Source: JAABRU01 sp050180235
GTDB taxonomy: Bacteria > Desulfobacterota > Desulfobacteria > Desulfobacterales > Desulfococcaceae
Direction of reading: 5' to 3'
DNA length: 13,710 nucleotides
NCBI GenBank assembly: GCA_050180235.1
Contig: JBFXEJ010000141.1
Location: 1 to 13,710, forward strand
Shown here: positions 1 through 4,553 of the stretch, piece after piece
Layout: the number at the start of each line of letters is the position of its first letter
Numbering within the stretch: position 1 is the first letter of the stretch
Translations under genes and position numbers: made by a program
Notes under the pieces: model-generated
Told to the model about the DNA's origin: nothing
Databases searched by the model: none
Seen by the model: the letters and a program-made list of their open reading frames with translations, nothing else

Positions 1-333
1 GGGCATTTCATAAAAAAATCCTTTCACTGAACATTGTGATTTAAAAAGTTCTCCGGAAAACACTAATACAGATATATCTGTTTGTAAAGTATAAATATTA
101 TAACAGCATTACTTGTGTAGCACTACCATTTTTACATTCGATGTTCTAAACATCAAGATTACAATTGAAGATTTTGTTGGGGAACAAAAATTTTTGATTC
201 CAAAGCATGTGACGATATAATCGAAGTAGTCTTATAGTCATTTATGTTATTATTCAGGTGCAATCTGCTAATATATTGTTTCAATTTAAGTAATTTAATT
301 TAAAATACATAATCAAAATTAGAAGGTTAATAA
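1..333. other. AT-rich leader region upstream of hicBA, no gene seen
   Basis: I see no convincing coding frame here. The stretch holds a perfect 14-bp palindrome (ACAGATATATCTGT, 68-81), a small hairpin GATGTT-cta-AACATC (140-154), and a hairpin TTTTGTT-gggg-AACAAAA (172-189) followed by a short T run, which could be a weak terminator for a gene to the left. A possible promoter for hicBA is TTGTTT at 276-281 with TTTAAA at 299-304 (17-bp spacer), but in DNA this AT-rich such matches are common. No clear attI or attC site is seen. GTTAATA at 326-332 is the only core-like heptamer near the hicB start and is a poor match. Confidence 0.4.
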
Positions 334-543
334 ATGAGAGCATTTACTGCTATTGTGGAGAAATGTCCCGACACTGGATTATATGTTGGTTATGTGCCAA
401 ACTTTCCAGGTGCACATACCCAGGGTGAAAGTTTGGATGAGTTATACCAAAATCTTCACGAAGTTATTAGTATGTTGTTAGAAGATGGCGATCCTGAATT
501 GGAAACTGAATTTGTCGGTACGCAAACTCTGATGGTGGCGTAA
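334..543 (+). CDS. hicB: HicB-family antitoxin
   Basis: A 69-residue protein of the short HicB type, the antitoxin of a type II toxin-antitoxin pair that binds and blocks the HicA RNase. The N-terminal stretch MRAFTAIVEK followed by GLYVGYVPNFPGAHTQGES and a DELYQNLHEVI helix is the usual HicB partial RNase H-like core. It ends right after this core, so the C-terminal DNA-binding domain of longer HicB proteins is missing. Repression of its own promoter would then need HicA or another factor. AGAAGG (321-326) lies 7 nt before the ATG. The gene overlaps hicA by one base (TAATG), so the two are probably translationally coupled. Antitoxin-first order is one of the known HicBA layouts. The pair sits in an AT-rich cassette array, a usual home for toxin-antitoxin modules. 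Confidence 0.88.
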   Translation: MRAFTAIVEKCPDTGLYVGYVPNFPGAHTQGESLDELYQNLHEVISMLLEDGDPELETEFVGTQTLMVA

Positions 544-770
544 TGGGTAAAAAGTATCCTGTGCTAAAGGATCGAGATGTCGTCACCATTCTGGAGCATC
601 TGGATTTTGTTGAGATACGACAACGAGGATCACATAAGCAATATCGACATGTCGATGGTCGTGCCACAACAGTCCTATTTCACAGTGGTGCAGATATTTC
701 ACCAATTCTGCTTCGGCAGATTGCTAAAGATATTGGACTTACGATTGACGAACTACTGGAAAATAGATAG
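543..770 (+). CDS. hicA: HicA-family toxin (mRNA interferase)
   Basis: A 75-residue HicA toxin, a small dsRBD-like ribosome-associated RNase that cleaves mRNA and is neutralised by HicB. Family hallmarks are visible: KDRDVVTILEHLDF as the first helix, then the conserved G29-S30-H31 with H31 as the expected catalytic histidine, followed by KQYRHVDGR. The end has the usual LRQIAKDIGLTIDELL helix. The length is normal and the active site looks intact, so the toxin should be functional. The ATG overlaps the hicB stop by one base and has no clear Shine-Dalgarno of its own, which fits coupling to hicB. The stop codon is 26 bp before the attC-like site at 797, typical cassette packing. In a cassette array its likely role is to stabilise neighbouring cassettes, with phage defence as a possibility; both are inference. 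Confidence 0.9.
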   Translation: MGKKYPVLKDRDVVTILEHLDFVEIRQRGSHKQYRHVDGRATTVLFHSGADISPILLRQIAKDIGLTIDELLENR

Positions 771-796
771 TCTTGTTTCAAGAGTTTTAAAAAGCG

Positions 797-856
797 GGTT
801 AACCAGTCGCTCAACCGGACAGGGCTATCGTCCTGCCGGTTAGCTCTATGTTCGGC
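797..856 (+). other. attC-like recombination site (end of hicBA cassette)
   Basis: A 60-bp imperfect palindrome between two integron core-like heptamers: GGTTAAC at 797-803 on the left and GTTCGGC at 850-856 on the right. The central stem pairs GCT, AACCGG and CAGG (809-823) with CCTG, CCGGTT and AGC (832-844) around an 8-nt loop. C812 and A819 are left unpaired, both on the same arm. Unpaired extra bases on one arm are a known feature of attC sites, where they set strand choice. Exchange would fall between G850 and T851. The right heptamer is the exact complement of the left heptamer of the next attC (1988-1994), as expected if the next cassette starts here. The left heptamer is a weaker match to RYYYAAC. 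Confidence 0.72.
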
Positions 857-2094
857 TTACTAAAGGTGAGAATATGTCTGATAATGATAATAAAATAGCC
901 GGAAGTACACTTTATGATCTAATTCGTGTACTAATTCAGGGATATGGTTTAATAGTAACATTAGTTGTCCTACTTATTGGAATTATCAGTATATGGGGAT
1001 TAGCCTATTGGACTGCGGAACCTGGACAAAAAATTTCCGTAGGGTTTGGTTTGCTTGAATACATAAAAAAATCGGTTCCCAGTCCAGAAATTCCATTACC
1101 TTCACTTATTAGCATGAGTTTTAAAGTGTATGAGTTTAACCCAAGAAAAGTTGATTTATCAAGTATTGCTACGATAGGAATCCCAGCATTACCAAACAAA
1201 GAATTACAACTTGTTGATTTATGGGTTTTAGCCCCTATAACCAAGACGCTTCTCAATGCCAATTACACTGTCCACGCTGAAGTTTACATTCATGAAGAAG
1301 TTATCGGGCATACAGAAACAAAACCTATTATTGTTGGAAAAGCAATGGAGTTAGGGGATATACTCATTGATAAGTATCAAGATACTCAAGGAGAATCATG
1401 GATCGTCAGACAGGAATGGAAAGAACTACGACTTGTGCTTGTTACCTGTAATCAAGATAACAAAGTTGTCAATCAAAGTGGATTCATAATTCAACTGAAT
1501 CAATCAAGTCAATCATGGCTTAGCAGTTCGCCATTTGTCAAGTTTGGCTCAATCATTTATACAATTAATGATAATTCACCTCGTATATTCGATATGAGAA
1601 ATGAAACTATTCAAGCCCAACCTGGTGACAAATTAACACTTCACGAAATTTGGTATCGTTCTGATATAGCAAGCGATTCTTTTAAAATTAAACTTGAGGC
1701 ATACCTAACTGGAAATGGATATGATCCAAGCACGAGTTATACTTCCAAAGAAAGTCTTATTCGTAGAGGAAATAATCCTCTTGTGGACTTCATGCCAATG
1801 AGTTGGACTATTCCTCAAGACAAAAATCAATTGATCTTATGGTTAAGCCGTAATGACAAAGTAATTGTTGATGGATTATCGATCTTTTTAAAAACTGATG
1901 GGAACCCTGGTTTACCTGTTTCTAAATAGTTAGCAATGCTATTAATAGCAAGATGTAAAGGAAGTCATTATCAATAGGAAGGGAAAAGCCGAACAAGGCG
2001 TTTGCAGGCGACTCCGAGGGGCGGCGGGGAAAATGGGTTGCCGACATGTCAAGCGCAGTGGCCGCCGCCCCTCGGAGCGCCTGAAACGCGGGCG
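851..2094 (+). mobile_element. Integron gene cassette with one orphan membrane-protein gene
   Basis: Cassette bounded by the exchange points of two attC sites, G850/T851 and G2094/T2095. It begins TTCGGC and its own attC begins GCCGAAC at 1988. In the circular form the joined core would read GTTCGGC, which pairs perfectly with GCCGAAC. That agreement supports both boundaries. The ORF starts 23 nt after the boundary and the attC follows 58 nt after the stop, which is normal compact cassette layout. The gap 1930-1987 holds a 14-bp palindrome (1937-1950, TGCTATTAATAGCA) and nothing else that I can name. Confidence 0.78.
874..1929 (+). CDS. Orphan single-pass membrane protein of an integron cassette, two-repeat ectodomain
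   Basis: A 351-residue protein that I do not recognise. Residues 1-22 look cytoplasmic. One strong membrane segment spans about 23-47 (LIVTLVVLLIGIISIWGLAY). The remaining 300 residues are probably periplasmic and rich in beta strands. They seem to hold a duplicated unit. Residues 111-208 and 254-340 both begin with an L-x-L...W block, have a matching strand pair (HAEVYI near 134 and LEAYL near 274), then an S-W pair (175-176 and 310-311) about 135 residues apart, then a hydrophobic L-x-L-x-L strand and a final V-x(n)-I-x-L strand. No catalytic motif, cysteine pair or nucleotide-binding site is seen. AAAGGTGAG (863-871) precedes the ATG closely. The gene is AT-rich like hicBA and unlike the genes to the right, so it is probably acquired. 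A membrane-anchored sensor, or a cassette-borne defence or surface function, is possible but unproven. Confidence 0.75.
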   Translation: MSDNDNKIAGSTLYDLIRVLIQGYGLIVTLVVLLIGIISIWGLAYWTAEPGQKISVGFGLLEYIKKSVPSPEIPLPSLISMSFKVYEFNPRKVDLSSIATIGIPALPNKELQLVDLWVLAPITKTLLNANYTVHAEVYIHEEVIGHTETKPIIVGKAMELGDILIDKYQDTQGESWIVRQEWKELRLVLVTCNQDNKVVNQSGFIIQLNQSSQSWLSSSPFVKFGSIIYTINDNSPRIFDMRNETIQAQPGDKLTLHEIWYRSDIASDSFKIKLEAYLTGNGYDPSTSYTSKESLIRRGNNPLVDFMPMSWTIPQDKNQLILWLSRNDKVIVDGLSIFLKTDGNPGLPVSK

Positions 2095-2100
2095 TTAGGC
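1988..2100 (+). other. attC recombination site of an integron cassette
   Basis: A 113-bp site with clear attC architecture. The left core is GCCGAAC (1988-1994) and the right core is GTTAGGC (2094-2100), a full match to GTTRRRY. Between them 27 base pairs can form: CGTTT (1999-2003), CAGGCG (2005-2010) and CTCCGAGGGGCGGCGG (2012-2027) pair with 2062-2088. Two bases on the left arm, G2004 and A2011, have no partner. These are the expected extrahelical bases, and G2004 sits where the extra base of the L box is usually found. The apical spacer is 2028-2061. The site is far more GC-rich than the cassette it ends. The exchange point would be G2094/T2095. Confidence 0.88.
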
Positions 2101-2119
2101 ATCAAGAAAAGGAGCTCCA

Positions 2120-2158
2120 ATGTATTGTCCAGAATGTGGCGCACAACTTATAAGGTGA
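2120..2158 (+). pseudogene. Truncated zinc-ribbon protein start of a third cassette
   Basis: An ATG at 2120 lies 25 nt after the attC exchange point, nearly the same offset as in the previous cassette, and AAGGAG (2109-2114) precedes it at good spacing. It reads MYCPECGAQLIR and then stops. The Y-C-P-E-C-G start is the common first half of an N-terminal zinc ribbon, in which two CxxC pairs bind zinc. The second pair and everything after it are missing. The TGA stop (2156-2158) is inside the 101-bp element that begins at 2154, so the insertion or a linked rearrangement cut the gene. Beyond the element the sequence runs antisense to the ABC gene, so the rest of this cassette is lost. Confidence 0.62.
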
Positions 2159-2254
2159 TTTCTGAAAATAAATATCCCGGTTCAGTTCACAGGCACAGGG
2201 CAAAAGCCGGAAGCTTTTGCTACTTTTCCGGTATATTTTTTTCCGGAAAGCACC
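2154..2254 (+). mobile_element. 101-bp palindromic MITE-like element, copy A
   Basis: First of three related copies in the window (others at 3099-3200 and 10926-11026), all in the same orientation. It starts GGTGATTTCTGAAAATAAAT and ends in a degenerate inverted repeat of that start (TTCCGGAAAGCACC). In the centre is a perfect 8-bp stem, GCAAAAGC (2200-2207) and GCTTTTGC (2213-2220) around CGGAA. It is flanked by TAA on both sides (2151-2153 and 2255-2257), a likely 3-bp target duplication. It has no ORF, so it would have to be moved by a transposase elsewhere. It stands exactly at the junction of cassette DNA and the ABC-gene side. Confidence 0.8.
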
Positions 2255-2276
2255 TAACTCCTGAATACATGAACTT

Positions 2277-3050
2277 TCAGTCCCGCAACTGTTTTCCGGT
2301 CAGGGCAAGAAAGACTTCACCCAGGCTGCTGCATTCCGGATGCTGCCGGATCAGTTCCGGTGGATTGCCCTGAATGACAATCCGTCCTTCATCCATTATG
2401 GCCGCGCGGGTGCAGAGCCGTTCCGCCTCTTCCATATAATGGGTGGTGTAAATCATAGCTGTGCCTTTTTCTTTCAGAATCAGAAGTTTTTCCAGAATCA
2501 TGTTGCGCGACTGAGCGTCAATTCCAACTGTGGGTTCATCCAGAAAAATAACCTTTGGCCCGTGCAGAATTCCGGCAGCAAGGTTGGCCCTGCGTTTCAT
2601 TCCGCCGGAATAGGTGCATATCCGATCATCGGCTCTGTCTGTCAGACCGGTCATTTCCAGACTTTCCCGCACGCTGTTCCGGAGTTCTTCCCTGCCCATT
2701 CCGTATAATCTTCCAAAATACATCAGGTTTTCCCGTGCGCTCAGACTGGGATACAGAGCAATATCCTGTGGAACCAGCCCGATCAGCTTTCTGACTTTGC
2801 GTGACTGTGTGAACATATCCAGCCCGCAGACCGTGACGGTTCCGCTGTCCGGCGCAAGCAGTGAACTCATCAGGGATATGGCTGTGGTTTTGCCCGCGCC
2901 GTTGGGGCCGAGCAGTCCGAATATTTCTCCGGGTTCCAGAGAAATATCCAGATGTTCCAAAGCCGGATGGGAAGCTCCCCGGTAGGTTTTGGACAGGCCT
3001 CTGGCAAGAAGCAGTTTTTTTTCTGAGGGAGTTTTCATTTCTGATTCCAC
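2277..3050 (-). CDS. ABC transporter ATP-binding protein, DrrA/CcmA type
   Basis: A 257-residue ABC ATPase that would energise an ABC-2 type exporter. All core motifs are intact: Walker A GPNGAGKTT (48-56), Q-loop VPQD (93-96), signature YSGGMKRR (147-154), Walker B VIFLDEP (167-173), D-loop around GID (176-178) and the switch histidine H204 in TTHYMEEAE. The sequence most resembles ATPases for drug, lipid or polysaccharide export. The first in-frame start is GTG at 3050 with no Shine-Dalgarno. ATG at 3038 (codon 5), preceded by GGAA, is a likely alternative giving 253 residues. The usual partner permease is not found on either side; downstream, 23 bp separate the stop from element copy A and the cassette array. 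Upstream is a PotD-like binding protein, which normally works with a different (importer) ABC class. Its substrate cannot be told. Confidence 0.9.
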   Translation of the reverse strand: MESEMKTPSEKKLLLARGLSKTYRGASHPALEHLDISLEPGEIFGLLGPNGAGKTTAISLMSSLLAPDSGTVTVCGLDMFTQSRKVRKLIGLVPQDIALYPSLSARENLMYFGRLYGMGREELRNSVRESLEMTGLTDRADDRICTYSGGMKRRANLAAGILHGPKVIFLDEPTVGIDAQSRNMILEKLLILKEKGTAMIYTTHYMEEAERLCTRAAIMDEGRIVIQGNPPELIRQHPECSSLGEVFLALTGKQLRD

Positions 3051-3098
3051 TTTATTTCAATGAATTGGCGGACAAGACTTCATTTTATTTTGCTCTTC

Positions 3099-3200
3099 GG
3101 CGATTTATGAAAATAAATATACCAATTCAGATTCACAGGCACATTACAAAAGCTGGAAGCTTTTGATACTTTTGCGGTATATTCTTTTCAGGAAATCACC
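3099..3200 (+). mobile_element. 102-bp palindromic MITE-like element, copy B
   Basis: Second copy of the element, between the two minus-strand genes. It begins GGCGATTTATGAAAATAAAT and ends GGAAATCACC, with the central hairpin CAAAAGC-tggaa-GCTTTTG. TTC flanks it on both sides (3096-3098 and 3201-3203). Its right end carries the TGA stop (3196-3198 on the minus strand) of the binding-protein gene. With the element and one TTC removed, that gene would read on through R-R-A-K to a TAA at 3085-3087, only two residues longer. So it inserted into the very last codons of the gene. It is the most diverged of the three copies. Confidence 0.82.
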
Positions 3201-4320
3201 TTCTGGCTTCTTCCCACAGCCTTTTGAATCCGTTCTGATCCCGCTCCCGCAGCACTTCCCAGAGTATCAGATTCTTTTTGAAGTATCCGGGATCATCGAG
3301 ATGAAAATCCCGGATTTCCTCTGCCGTAAGCCGGTCTTTTATAGACAGATTCACCGGAAACTGCGCAATCTTGCGGACATAGCCCACCTGCACTTCCGGG
3401 CTGATGGAATAATTGATCCATTCCTCGGCTATCTGTTTCATCTGCGGATTGTCTTTGAGGGAAAACCCGATCATCCAGTTGTCCACCCATCCGGTGGTTC
3501 CCTCTTTTGGCTGTGCCATTTTCCAGATTTCCCCTCTTTTGGCAAGTTCCGGAATGGCAAAACCCCAGGCCGTGGCAAAGGCCAGACCCTGCAAATCATC
3601 AGCCGTATCCACGCCTTTCCAGAAAATTTTTGCATTCTGTGCCAGTTTCTGCAGTTTTTCCCTGATCTCCGGAGTATTCATTTTGTCATAGTCAAAAATA
3701 TCTTTTCTGCCAAATCCCGATGCCAGCCCTGCAAAATAGATGTTGGCATCATAATAATCTGAACTGACGGCATATTTTCCCGCATACCGGGGATCCCAGA
3801 AGATATTCCAACTCTCCGGAGCTTCTTTGAACACAGCCGTGTTGTAGGCCAGACCATAGGGGCCGTAGACAATGGGAACGCCGTAAACCTCCCCGTTTTC
3901 GCTGATATAATCAGCATTCTGGAGTTCCGGTATGATATTTTTGTAATTGGGAATATGGGAAAGATTGACAGGCAGAACCAGTTTTTTCCCAATCAGTTGC
4001 CATAACCATGATTTGGGAATATTATGCGCGGGACTGATCAGATCAATTTCTTTTCCCCGGATACCGTCAAAAAATTCCTGGGGATCAGAAACATTTCTGA
4101 CTGTGATTTTCAGATCCATGCCGTGTTTTTTTTTCACAATTTTTTCAAAATTCTGCGTATATTCAGAATCTGCATACCCTTCCCAGCAAAGAATTCTCAG
4201 TTCTTCGGCATATGCAGAATGATGCATAATCAGCCCGCTCAGAAAAAAGACATATCCGGCAATCAGGAACAGAAGCCGGATACCGGCTCCGGATTTTTCC
4301 GCTATAGACAAGGTTCTCAT
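3196..4320 (-). CDS. Periplasmic solute-binding protein, PotD/PotF-like
   Basis: A 374-residue extracellular binding protein of the spermidine/putrescine type. A long signal peptide ends in AYA-EE (cleavage near residue 38), after a hydrophobic core at about 15-32. The mature start, LRILCWEGYADSEYTQNFEK, is typical of PotD relatives, with W46 and Y49 matching the aromatic ligand box. W278-x-D280 matches the PotD Trp-x-Asp pair that clamps the amine. D191 matches one PotD acidic ligand, but the glutamate three residues on is isoleucine (I194), so ligand choice may differ; these PotD equivalences are from memory. TAAGGAG lies about 6 nt before the ATG, a strong start. The stop codon is provided by element copy B. 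No PotA, PotB or PotC partner is in the window. Divergent from tpsA across 4321-4553. Confidence 0.85.
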   Translation of the reverse strand: MRTLSIAEKSGAGIRLLFLIAGYVFFLSGLIMHHSAYAEELRILCWEGYADSEYTQNFEKIVKKKHGMDLKITVRNVSDPQEFFDGIRGKEIDLISPAHNIPKSWLWQLIGKKLVLPVNLSHIPNYKNIIPELQNADYISENGEVYGVPIVYGPYGLAYNTAVFKEAPESWNIFWDPRYAGKYAVSSDYYDANIYFAGLASGFGRKDIFDYDKMNTPEIREKLQKLAQNAKIFWKGVDTADDLQGLAFATAWGFAIPELAKRGEIWKMAQPKEGTTGWVDNWMIGFSLKDNPQMKQIAEEWINYSISPEVQVGYVRKIAQFPVNLSIKDRLTAEEIRDFHLDDPGYFKKNLILWEVLRERDQNGFKRLWEEARR

Positions 4321-4553
4321 ATTTTCTCCTTAATTTTTCTGTCCGGAAAGTTCCGGATCATTTTTTTCATCTGCAATAATTTGCTTGAGAAAAGACTGAT
4401 TTTTGTGATAGGATCAGAAACATGACAATGCCCTGATATTTCCATTTCCCCGGTCTCCTTCAGGGAGGAGACTTCGCTCTGCTGCTGTCCGGCATTTATT
4501 GACAAAAAAGATCAATATCACAATCTACCCATGAATGCAACAAGGAGAGAAAT
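4321..4553. promoter_or_regulatory. Divergent promoter region between binding-protein and tpsA-like genes
   Basis: A 233-bp gap between two outward-reading genes, so it must hold both start regions. On the plus strand, TTGAGA (4385-4390) and TAGGAT (4409-4414) stand 18 bp apart, and a TTGACA lies at 4499-4504 but lacks a good -10. A short hairpin GTCTCC-ttcaggga-GGAGAC (4453-4472) would lie in the plus-strand leader. AAGGAGA (4542-4548) is the plus-strand ribosome site. Promoter assignments are weak guesses. Confidence 0.35.

Noticed and set aside
2154..2254. Element copy A considered as part of an attC site or a plain terminator
   Set aside because: It has no core heptamers, recurs twice far from any cassette, and is flanked by a triplet repeat, so an insertion element explains it better.
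2002..2373. Plus-strand open frame of 123 codons across attC, element copy A and the ABC gene end
   Set aside because: It runs through an attC palindrome and a repeat, then reads antisense to the ABC ATPase. No ribosome site and no protein-like pattern.
3163..3762. Plus-strand open frame of 199 codons
   Set aside because: It is antisense to the PotD-like gene, which has a signal peptide, family motifs and a strong start. The frame is open only because of codon bias.
4317..4505. Small minus-strand frame upstream of the binding-protein gene
   Set aside because: It fills the divergent promoter region, overlaps the next ATG and shows no domain or ribosome site that I can support.
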